DNA of 32,940 bases from Lentisphaerae bacterium GWF2_44_16 (lineage in GTDB: Bacteria > Verrucomicrobiota > Lentisphaeria > Victivallales > GWF2-45-14), in contig MHBF01000095.1 in assembly GCA_001803225.1 (NCBI GenBank), forward strand, positions 1 through 32,940. The letters run 5' to 3'. Both the position numbers and the translations under genes were made by a program. Below are positions 22,390 through 29,378 of this stretch, in pieces (the first letter of the stretch is position 1; every line of letters starts with the position of its first letter). Below the pieces are notes generated by a model. It did no database searches. It had not been told where the DNA came from and worked only from the letters and a program-made list of their open reading frames with translations.

Positions 22390-23457
22390 ATGTCATACAA
22401 TTCGGGATGGAAAGCTTTGAACATGGAATTCACGGATAAAGTGCCGCGCACCGAATACTCGGCGCATAATCACTGGGAACTTGTAAAAGAGGTAACAGGC
22501 ATTGATACTTCAAAAGAGGAAAACAGGAAAAACGCTTCCTCGGAATTCCTGCGCAAATGGGACTACGCTTTTATGTGGAGCACCTCGGGAGCGGGACAGT
22601 ACCTCAAGATGAGAGGCGGCCGCACAACCGATATGGGACACGCAGAATACGCCGAACTCGCCAATGGCAGAAGTGATTTCAGGGATACCGTACAGGCGCC
22701 CTTTAAAGATCCTGAAGATGTTTGGGCACTTGACGTCTGGAAAGAATACGGAGAGTTTGACAAAAAAACGCTGGTGAAAGATTTTGAGGACACATACAAA
22801 CGTATTTCAACGACTTATCCGAATACCCTTAATATGACAGGTATTTACACCACAATGGTATCGGGGCTTCTCAACATACTCGGATGGGATATGTTCCTCT
22901 TGTCCCTTGGAACGGATGAAAAAAAATTCGCAAAGCTTATGGACATGTATTGCGAGTGGATTAAACAATTCTATGACGCCTGCGCGGAAACAAGCATACC
23001 TGTTTTCATGTGCCATGACGACATGGTCTGGACGAGCGGCCCCTTCGCTTCTCCTGATTGGTACAGAAAAAATCTTTTCCCGAAATACAAAAAACTCCTC
23101 GCGCCATTAAAAGAGGCAGGGAAAAAAATAATATTCACTTCGGACGGAACTTATACGATGTTTTTTGACGATATCGTGGACTGCGGCGCGGACATGCTGG
23201 TAATGGAGCCAAGTTCGGACATGACGCTTTTCGCTGAGAAATACGGGAAAACTCACGGCTTCGTAGGCAACGCCGATTGCAGGATACTTCTTGACGGAAG
23301 CAAAGAAGACATTTACAAGGAAGTGGAAAGATGCATGAATACAGGGAAAAAATATCCGGGCTTCATAATGGCAGTCGGCAATCACATACCCCAGAATACG
23401 CCCGTGGACAACGCGCTTTATTACAATGAAGCCTATGAGAAATTATCAGCGCGGTAA
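22390..23457 (+). CDS. Uroporphyrinogen decarboxylase (UROD)-like protein, second copy
   Basis: The start is the ATG at 22390, preceded by AAGGAG eight bases upstream. The frame remains open further 5', but that part overlaps the promoter. The 355-residue product has the UROD superfamily fold signature: MCHDDMVWTSGPFASPDWYR (about 207-226), FTSDGTYTMFFDDIV, then MLVMEPSSDM and a C-terminal GNHIPQNTPVDN. The cysteines and histidine that bind zinc in the related methyltransferases are not evident; S251-D252 occupies the usual HxC region. It may therefore differ in chemistry from the first copy. It is divergent from an AraC regulator and convergent, with a 3-base gap, with an MFS transporter. 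Confidence 0.85.
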   Translation: MSYNSGWKALNMEFTDKVPRTEYSAHNHWELVKEVTGIDTSKEENRKNASSEFLRKWDYAFMWSTSGAGQYLKMRGGRTTDMGHAEYAELANGRSDFRDTVQAPFKDPEDVWALDVWKEYGEFDKKTLVKDFEDTYKRISTTYPNTLNMTGIYTTMVSGLLNILGWDMFLLSLGTDEKKFAKLMDMYCEWIKQFYDACAETSIPVFMCHDDMVWTSGPFASPDWYRKNLFPKYKKLLAPLKEAGKKIIFTSDGTYTMFFDDIVDCGADMLVMEPSSDMTLFAEKYGKTHGFVGNADCRILLDGSKEDIYKEVERCMNTGKKYPGFIMAVGNHIPQNTPVDNALYYNEAYEKLSAR

Positions 23458-23460
23458 AAC

Positions 23461-24738
23461 TCATCCTCCCCATTCCGCTTTTTTTATCACGGAAGGGACA
23501 AGTCCGAGGGTTATTACAAGGATGAATATCATAACCGCAAATCCGAGTATCAGGGCATCGTAATTGCACATGGACATTTTAAAAAATGTCCAGTTTTCTT
23601 TCAGAAAACCCAGTTTTACGGCAAAGGCGCAGAGAAAGCCGGAAGCAGCCATCCCCGCGTCAAGCATTGATGTCAGAAGGGCCGTTGCGAAAGACTGATT
23701 CTCCGCCGGCATAAGCGCGATTATCTCGGAAGTAATGGCAATCGAACTGGATGCCAGGACAAGGCCGAAGATAAAATGCGAGGTCCATAAAAGCGGCATC
23801 ATCATCACAGGGAAAAAACCCCTCATGACAAAGAGGAAAAGCACTAAGGCAAACGCAAAATGACAACTCATGAAAACTTTTTTTGTGCCAAGCCTGTCCA
23901 CTGCCATTCCACCGAGGAGATAGCCTGAAACAGAACCTATCATCGTCATATTTGCAAACCATACCACGGTTGCCGGATTGATTTTCAGATACTCTTTCTC
24001 AACCATCGCGAAAAGCGCCGGCGCGTAAGCCGTAAAAACAGTTATAAGAAAAATATAAGCTCCGAACGGGGCGTAGCCTTCGTGCCTGATAACAGTTTTC
24101 AATACCGAAAAGAAAGTTTTCCCGTCCTTCCCGCTTTTTTCCAGCTCGGGAATCTTTCTGTAAAATAAGAACCTTATAAACATGAAGACCACGATTACAG
24201 CCATAATAAGCTGATATGCGGATATGCCGCCCCACAATGCCAGCAACCAGCCCGCAAGCGCGAAAAAAAGCAGCCCGACAATCTGCCATGCCATTCTCAT
24301 TTTGCCAAAATAACGGCCTCTGATTTCAGGCGGAACAATCGGTCTGAGCAGAGGAAACCATGAGGACTGAAAAAATGCCTGTCCGCCGGCAAACGCCACA
24401 ATCCCGGCAACAACAGACAACTCCTTGATAAAATTGTCTTCAAGAAACGCGGCAAGCGTTATTACCGCAAAACCGCTGATGCTCAGAAAATGCCCGACAT
24501 TTCCAATCCGCTTTTTTCCCATGCGATCAGATAAAAATGCCGCCGGAACAGTAAGTCCCCAGCAGACCAGCCCGTAAATGGCAATATAAGTCAGCACTCT
24601 TGCCTCGGCAAGCTGCATGGCCAGCAGATAAAGAAGCATCAGGCTGTTTCTGAACACCAGAACACCCTGTATGCCGAAACATTGTGCCGCGATAGCGTTT
24701 CTCATGGCCCTGGTTATAATGTGTTTCTGCAAATCCAT
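23461..24738 (-). CDS. MFS transporter
   Basis: This 425-residue protein has 12 predicted hydrophobic helices and the MFS loop AAFLSDRMGKKRIGN after helix 2, with a second copy of the motif, GGMAVDRLGTKKVFM, after helix 8. It is an inner-membrane carrier of unknown substrate. Sequence from helix 4 on (FQSSWFPLLRPIVPPEIRGR) resembles MFS proteins that accompany carbohydrate loci. It is not obviously a close paralogue of the MFS protein at 10243-11532. It is transcribed toward the second UROD-like gene and divergently from a sugar kinase. A promoter lies at 24782-24810. The Shine-Dalgarno is poor. Confidence 0.87.
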   Translation of the reverse strand: MDLQKHIITRAMRNAIAAQCFGIQGVLVFRNSLMLLYLLAMQLAEARVLTYIAIYGLVCWGLTVPAAFLSDRMGKKRIGNVGHFLSISGFAVITLAAFLEDNFIKELSVVAGIVAFAGGQAFFQSSWFPLLRPIVPPEIRGRYFGKMRMAWQIVGLLFFALAGWLLALWGGISAYQLIMAVIVVFMFIRFLFYRKIPELEKSGKDGKTFFSVLKTVIRHEGYAPFGAYIFLITVFTAYAPALFAMVEKEYLKINPATVVWFANMTMIGSVSGYLLGGMAVDRLGTKKVFMSCHFAFALVLFLFVMRGFFPVMMMPLLWTSHFIFGLVLASSSIAITSEIIALMPAENQSFATALLTSMLDAGMAASGFLCAFAVKLGFLKENWTFFKMSMCNYDALILGFAVMIFILVITLGLVPSVIKKAEWGG

Positions 24739-24781
24739 ATGAGATTTTCTTTTTCTTTTTCATTAAAAAACTGGTATTTTT

Positions 24782-24810
24782 AATATAAAAGCAGATATTT
24801 CTTAATACAA
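24782..24810 (-). promoter_or_regulatory. Promoter of the second MFS gene
   Basis: On the minus strand, TTGTAT (24810-24805), a 17-base spacer and TATATT (24787-24782) lie 44 bases before the start codon at 24738. The -35 element falls in the left arm and loop of the inverted repeat at 24795-24829, so a protein bound there could block this promoter. Confidence 0.45.
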
Positions 24811-24829
24811 AAGGATATTAAAGAAATAT
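24795..24829. promoter_or_regulatory. Inverted repeat between the MFS and sugar-kinase genes
   Basis: ATATTTCTTAATA (24795-24807) and TATT-A-AAGAAATAT (24816-24829) pair over 13 bp with one extra A, around an 8-base loop. It lies immediately before the kinase Shine-Dalgarno (AGAGGAAG) and over the -35 of the opposing MFS promoter. It could be a shared operator or an RNA hairpin in the kinase leader. Confidence 0.4.
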
Positions 24830-24840
24830 AAGAGGAAGAT

Positions 24841-25737
24841 ATGCGCGCCCTTTCATTTGGAGAGCTCCTCTGGGATATTATCGGCAATAAGGAATATCTC
24901 GGCGGCGCTCCGTTCAACCTGACAGCCCACCTTGCCGGAATGGGCACGGAAGTATCAATTATCTCAGCTCTCGGCAGAGATGATTTAGGAAAAGACGCTC
25001 TGTTCGATGCGGAAGACCTGAACGTGGATACCGAATTCATCCAAGTACATGACAGATACCCGACAGGGACAGTTGACGTAAAAGTCGATAATAAAGGCAT
25101 CCCGTCCTATGCGATAAACGAAAATACCGCCTGGGACAACATTGACGTTAATGATAACGCCATACTGAGAATAAAAGAAAAATCCTGGAACGTTTTCTGC
25201 TTCGGAACACTCGCGCAAAGAACTGAGACAAATAGAAAAAGCCTCTGGAAAATCATTGAAAATATTTCGTTCGATCACATATTCTATGATGTCAACCTCC
25301 GTCAGAATTACTTTGAAAAAGAGCATATTGAGAAATCGCTGAAAGCTTCATCAATCGTGAAACTCAACAGTGAGGAAGCTGTCTTTCTGTCCCAATACAT
25401 TTTTAACGGGACAATGACTGAAAAGGAATTTGCCGCAAGGCTTTCCGTCGAATACGGCATTGAGATTGTCTGCATAACAAGAGGCGAAAACGGAAGCGCT
25501 GTCTTTTATGAAAACGAGTTCAGAGAAATTCCCGGAATTCCAGTTAAAACAGCCGATACTGTAGGTGCCGGCGACAGTTACGGGGCGGCTTTTCTTTTTG
25601 CGTTCCTTTCGGGAAAAAGCCCTTCCGAAGCCGCCGCTTTTGCCGGAAAAATCGCGTCCTATGTGGCCTCGCAGAACGGAGCGATACCCGAATATTCTGA
25701 AGAAATTATTAAAACAATTGAAAATATTAAAATCTAA
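24841..25737 (+). CDS. PfkB-family carbohydrate kinase, fructokinase-like
   Basis: This 298-residue protein shows the PfkB (ribokinase) family signatures: GGAPFNLTAHLAGMG near the N-terminus (21-35), DHIFYDVNLRQNYF in the middle, and ADTVGAGDSYGAAF (238-251) at the C-terminus, where D245 is the catalytic base. It should phosphorylate a sugar with ATP in the cytoplasm. The N-terminal LSFGELLWDIIGNKEYLGGA resembles fructokinases, but the substrate is not certain. AGAGGAAG precedes the ATG. It is divergent from the MFS gene across 102 bases, which suggests a shared sugar. A TM2 protein gene follows after 15 bases. Confidence 0.9.
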   Translation: MRALSFGELLWDIIGNKEYLGGAPFNLTAHLAGMGTEVSIISALGRDDLGKDALFDAEDLNVDTEFIQVHDRYPTGTVDVKVDNKGIPSYAINENTAWDNIDVNDNAILRIKEKSWNVFCFGTLAQRTETNRKSLWKIIENISFDHIFYDVNLRQNYFEKEHIEKSLKASSIVKLNSEEAVFLSQYIFNGTMTEKEFAARLSVEYGIEIVCITRGENGSAVFYENEFREIPGIPVKTADTVGAGDSYGAAFLFAFLSGKSPSEAAAFAGKIASYVASQNGAIPEYSEEIIKTIENIKI

Positions 25738-25752
25738 CAAACAGGTGAAGTT

Positions 25753-25986
25753 ATGGAAAAAAGTAGTGGTGTAGCATATTTATTGTGGTTTTTAGGGTGT
25801 TTCGGAATCCATGGACTCTACAGATTTTACTGCGGCAAATGGATAACCGGACTTATATGGCTTTTTACCTGCGGCCTCTTTTTTATAGGCTGGATAGTGG
25901 ACATATTCCTGATACCATACATGGTAGACAGAGCAAATACCTTGCATATAAGCGACTTAAACAATATGAAGGTGAAAACGGATTAA
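25753..25986 (+). CDS. TM2-domain membrane protein
   Basis: This 77-residue protein matches the TM2 domain: LWFLGCFGIHGLYRFYCGKW, then a second hydrophobic helix (LIWLFTCGLFFIGWIVDIFL) and IPYMVDRAN. The two helices are joined by a short turn carrying the conserved HxxYxG/C-K pattern. Bacterial TM2 proteins are small inner-membrane proteins of unknown function. GGTGAAG lies a few bases before the ATG. It sits 15 bases after the kinase and 25 bases before the DUF362 gene on the same strand and is probably co-transcribed with them. It has no visible link to sugar metabolism. Confidence 0.85.
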   Translation: MEKSSGVAYLLWFLGCFGIHGLYRFYCGKWITGLIWLFTCGLFFIGWIVDIFLIPYMVDRANTLHISDLNNMKVKTD

Positions 25987-26011
25987 AAAACTTTCGAGAG
26001 GCGGGCATTAC

Positions 26012-27211
26012 GTGAAATCAAAACTCTCGGAAAGTCCTTTTTCAAAAAACAGGGAACGGCCCTTTGTATATGCGGCTTTCGGAAAAAGCGCTTATGAAAA
26101 TACCAGAAAAGCCCTTTCACTGTTCGATCTTTCCCCGGTATGCGGAAAACGCGTACTTCTGAAACCTAACGCCGGAAGGGTTGCGCCTCCCGGTTCAGGC
26201 GTGGTAACTGACCCTCAGGTAGTAGCCGCCGCGATAGACGCTTTCAGGGAAGCCGGGGCCGCCGAAACAGCCGTAGGCGAAAGCCCCATCACAGGAGTTA
26301 ACACCATGGAAGCCTTCGAGGTTTCCGGAATTGCTTCTGTTGCCGCGTCAAGAAACTGCCCCCTGATAGATATGGATGAACTGCCTTCTGTCGAAACGGA
26401 TGTGCCGGAAGGAAAAGCTATAAATTCCCTCAAGGTATGCGCTCCGGTATTCGACTATGACATAGTTGTCTCAATCCCGGTAATGAAAACACACATGCAC
26501 ACCGGAGTGACACTTTCCGTAAAAAACATGAAAGGCTGCCTCTGGCGCAGGAGCAAAGTGCTTCTCCACATGCTGCCGCCTGTAAAAGGAAACAGCGAAA
26601 AGCCCATAAATATAGCTATCGCCGACGTGTCCGGGATACTCCGGCCTCATCTTTCTATCATTGACGGCATGACGGGAATGGAAGGGCTGGGGCCAAGCGC
26701 GGGTTTCCCGAAAGCGTTGAACACGGTAATCGTAAGCGCGGACGCCTTCGCCGCGGACGCGGTAGCCTGCAAACTCATGGGACTGGACGCCGAAAATATA
26801 GATCATCTCAGGCTTGGCGCAGAAAGAGGCTATGGAACAATAAATATTGATAACATTGAAATAGAACCGGGAAACTGGAAGGATTTTATTTCGCCTTTTG
26901 AAAAACCCCCTGAAAACCTCTCAATACAGTTTCCCAACATAAATGTGCTTGACAAATCCTCATGCAGCGCGTGTCAGTCAACATTGCTTCTCTTCCTCAA
27001 GAAATATGCAGGTAAACTCTCTGATTATTTTCCGAAAAACGAAGCCGTCAACATCGCCATAGGCAAGGGACACGATGATGTCCCGCTCAATACATTATGC
27101 GTAGGGAATTGCACTTCCAAACATAAAAATAAAGGCATTTTCGTTCCCGGCTGCCCTCCGGTGGGAAGCGAAATATTGAACGTTCTCTCAAAAAGCAAAA
27201 CGAAAGAATAG
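26012..27211 (+). CDS. DUF362-domain protein, possible Fe-S protein
   Basis: This 399-residue protein starts at GTG with GAGAGG about nine bases upstream. It shows the DUF362 pattern: GKRVLLKPNAGRVAPPGSGV, VTDPQVVAAAIDAFREAG, FDYDIVVSIPVMKTHMHTGV and LSVKNMKGCLW, followed by SIIDGMTGMEGLGPSAGFPK. The C-terminal third carries cysteines in SSCSACQS and LCVGNC, plus PGCPP, which could bind an Fe-S cluster. The biochemical role of the family is not established. It lies in the same run as the PfkB kinase and TM2 genes. Its stop codon directly abuts the stop of the convergent beta-helix gene. Confidence 0.85.
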   Translation: MKSKLSESPFSKNRERPFVYAAFGKSAYENTRKALSLFDLSPVCGKRVLLKPNAGRVAPPGSGVVTDPQVVAAAIDAFREAGAAETAVGESPITGVNTMEAFEVSGIASVAASRNCPLIDMDELPSVETDVPEGKAINSLKVCAPVFDYDIVVSIPVMKTHMHTGVTLSVKNMKGCLWRRSKVLLHMLPPVKGNSEKPINIAIADVSGILRPHLSIIDGMTGMEGLGPSAGFPKALNTVIVSADAFAADAVACKLMGLDAENIDHLRLGAERGYGTINIDNIEIEPGNWKDFISPFEKPPENLSIQFPNINVLDKSSCSACQSTLLLFLKKYAGKLSDYFPKNEAVNIAIGKGHDDVPLNTLCVGNCTSKHKNKGIFVPGCPPVGSEILNVLSKSKTKE

Positions 27212-28231
27212 CTATTTTTTCTTTTCGGGAGTCGCGTTTTCCCTGGGAACGGGCATATTTTTCGGGCCCATATTGGCGCCGATATTTTTGCCATAGCCGG
27301 GAGAAGACGCCGCAAGGGTCAGAGTATCGGTATAAAGTTGCCAATCAGCTTTCACGTTCAGCTCTTTGAGGAAAGTCGGCTGTTTATGAATATTATCGCC
27401 TTTAAGCTTTACACCAAAAAAATCATTGAGGTCCTTCAGGTCGTTTACAGATTTTTCCTTCGTCGCCGCAATACCCTTTTTCGCGTATATGATATTGTTG
27501 TCCAGAGTGATTTCGATCATCTTGCCGTTAGCAGGAACACTGAAAATATTTGATCCTGAATACAAAATACATCTTTCAAAAGTTACATCGCCTTTTTTTT
27601 CCATTTTTCCGAAATTTATGATATTGTAAACTCCCCTGACGTGGGTGTTGTAGCGCCACGCCGCTTCGACTTCTCCGCCTTCTTTCGGCTCATAGGCGCG
27701 AAGGATGGTAGATTCCGCAATAGTAATATCACTTTTGTCAGCGTAAATGGACATACCATGTGTGATTGTATTGAAGATGACGGCTTCAACTTTTTTGCCG
27801 CCATTGGAGATTGTAATTCCGCCCCAGTTTGTTTTTGAATCCACAATCACGACATCTCCCGCTTCAATCCAGCGGACATTTATCTTTCGAATAACGCAAT
27901 CTTTGCCATAAACAGTCAGAGGAAGATAGCAGACATTATCGGAACCATCACTTTCCACTATTATATTGTTCTGCTCAAGAATTACAGGCTCTTTGGGATT
28001 GTAATAACCCGGAGTCAGGTGAAGCACCATTCCCGAACGGAGTTCTTTAAGGCCTTCTTCAAGAGAAACGGTACCTTCCTTTTCACCATTGGGGCTGCAT
28101 ATAATGGTTTTACTTCCCTGCTGTGTCCTGGCCTTCTGCACTATGGCATTGATGTTCGCCGCGTCAAGGCCGGAAAAGAGAGAGAAAAAAGAAATTAAAA
28201 CAAAGAACCCGATTAAAGCGCTCCGTTTCAT
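27212..28231 (-). CDS. Secreted right-handed beta-helix protein, copy 1
   Basis: This 339-residue protein has a signal peptide (RSALIGFFVLISFFSLFSG, cleavage near the AANINA segment). A region of short repeated beta-strands follows (about 60-260: NNIIVESDG, YGKDCVIRKINVRW, ADKSDITIAESTIL, GDVTFERCILYSG, IEITLDNNIIYA), typical of a parallel beta-helix such as pectate-lyase-like or carbohydrate-binding folds. No catalytic residues were recognised. The C-terminal part (SPGYGKNIGANMGPKNMPVP) resembles a domain tail common in secreted PVC proteins. It is the last gene after its paralogue at 28347-29360. A GGAG lies eight bases before the ATG. Function is unknown; binding or processing of a polysaccharide is a guess. 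Confidence 0.7.
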   Translation of the reverse strand: MKRSALIGFFVLISFFSLFSGLDAANINAIVQKARTQQGSKTIICSPNGEKEGTVSLEEGLKELRSGMVLHLTPGYYNPKEPVILEQNNIIVESDGSDNVCYLPLTVYGKDCVIRKINVRWIEAGDVVIVDSKTNWGGITISNGGKKVEAVIFNTITHGMSIYADKSDITIAESTILRAYEPKEGGEVEAAWRYNTHVRGVYNIINFGKMEKKGDVTFERCILYSGSNIFSVPANGKMIEITLDNNIIYAKKGIAATKEKSVNDLKDLNDFFGVKLKGDNIHKQPTFLKELNVKADWQLYTDTLTLAASSPGYGKNIGANMGPKNMPVPRENATPEKKK

Positions 28232-28313
28232 TATTAAAGCTCCGTATTTTATTCGACTTAATTCATCTTTCCCGGAAAAAGGCTGACAGATAAAGGCTTT
28301 CGATATTTATCAC

Positions 28314-28327
28314 GCAAGACCTCTTGC
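28314..28327. repeat. Short dyad between the two beta-helix genes
   Basis: GCAAGA-CC-TCTTGC is a 6-2-6 dyad in the 115-base gap between the tandem paralogues. As RNA it could form only a five-pair stem. No T-run follows on the minus strand, so a terminator is unlikely. It may be a protein-binding site or chance. Confidence 0.3.
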
Positions 28328-28346
28328 AGCCTTCCGCCGTCTCTGA

Positions 28347-29360
28347 CTATTTTTTCTCCTCAACAACTTTGGGAACAGGCACATTTTTGGGGCCCATATT
28401 GGCGCCGATGCCCTTGCCATACCCCGGAGACCCCTCTTTAAGCGTCAACGTATCTGTATTAAGCTGCCAATGACTTTTAATGTCAGGAGTTTTTAGAAAG
28501 ATGGGCTCCTTTACAATATTATCGCCTTTAAGTTTTACACCGAAAAAATCCTTGAGGTCCTTTAGGTCGTTTACAGTTTTTTCCTTCGTCATTGCAAGGT
28601 TTTTTTTAAAAAATATGATGTTACCATCGAATGTGATATCAATAAGTTTGCTATTAGCGGGAACAGAAAAAATGCCGGAATTTGAATATAAAATACACTT
28701 TTCGAAAGTTACATTGCCTTTCTTTTCCATATTGCCGGAAGCTATAATAGTATAATAACTTCCATGTATACTGGTATTATAGCGCCATGCGGCATCAACC
28801 TCGCCGCCTTCCTTTGGCAGATAGGATTGCAGAATACTTGATTCGCTTATAGTAATATCGCTCTTGTCGGCATATATGCTCAGGCTACGGGCAATAGTAT
28901 TGAAAATAACAACTTCAATTTTTTTTCCCCCATTCGTAATCGCGATATTCCATGCCTTTGTATCCACAACTGTAATGTCTCCAGCCTCAAGCCACCGCAA
29001 ATGTATATTACGAACTATACAGTCTTTACCATAAATCACCATAGGAAGACGACATTCCCCGCCGGAACCATCGCCTTCTATTATTACATTGTTCTGCTCA
29101 ATCATTATCAGTTCTTTCGGGTTATAATAACCCGGAAGCAGATGAAGAACCATTCCAGAGCGGAGCTCTTTCATGCCTTCTTCAAGGGAAACAGTACCTT
29201 CTTTTTCTCCATTAGGACTGCATGTGATGGTTTTGCTTCCCTTCTGTGTCCTGGCCTTCTGCACTATGGAACTGATATTCGCGGCAGTAACGTCAAGACT
29301 GGAAAAAACAAATGCGAAAGAAACTAAAACAAGTATACTAATAAAAACAGTCCGTTTCAT
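28347..29360 (-). CDS. Secreted right-handed beta-helix protein, copy 2
   Basis: This 337-residue protein starts at the ATG at 29360 (GGAG eight bases upstream); a TTG two codons earlier is not favoured. It is colinear with copy 1: same signal-peptide region, same IVQKARTQ-GSKTI-CSPNGE start of the mature protein, same EKEGTVSLEEG and LRSGMVLHL segments, and the same C-terminal PGYGK-IGANMGPKN-PVP. The nucleotide sequence around the mature N-terminus is also closely similar, pointing to a recent tandem duplication. It begins 18 bases after the toroid gene, so it belongs to that operon. The 115-base gap after it contains a short GCAAGA-CC-TCTTGC dyad (28314-28327) and no clear terminator. Confidence 0.72.
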   Translation of the reverse strand: MKRTVFISILVLVSFAFVFSSLDVTAANISSIVQKARTQKGSKTITCSPNGEKEGTVSLEEGMKELRSGMVLHLLPGYYNPKELIMIEQNNVIIEGDGSGGECRLPMVIYGKDCIVRNIHLRWLEAGDITVVDTKAWNIAITNGGKKIEVVIFNTIARSLSIYADKSDITISESSILQSYLPKEGGEVDAAWRYNTSIHGSYYTIIASGNMEKKGNVTFEKCILYSNSGIFSVPANSKLIDITFDGNIIFFKKNLAMTKEKTVNDLKDLKDFFGVKLKGDNIVKEPIFLKTPDIKSHWQLNTDTLTLKEGSPGYGKGIGANMGPKNVPVPKVVEEKK

Positions 29361-29378
29361 TATCAAGGCTCCGGTATT

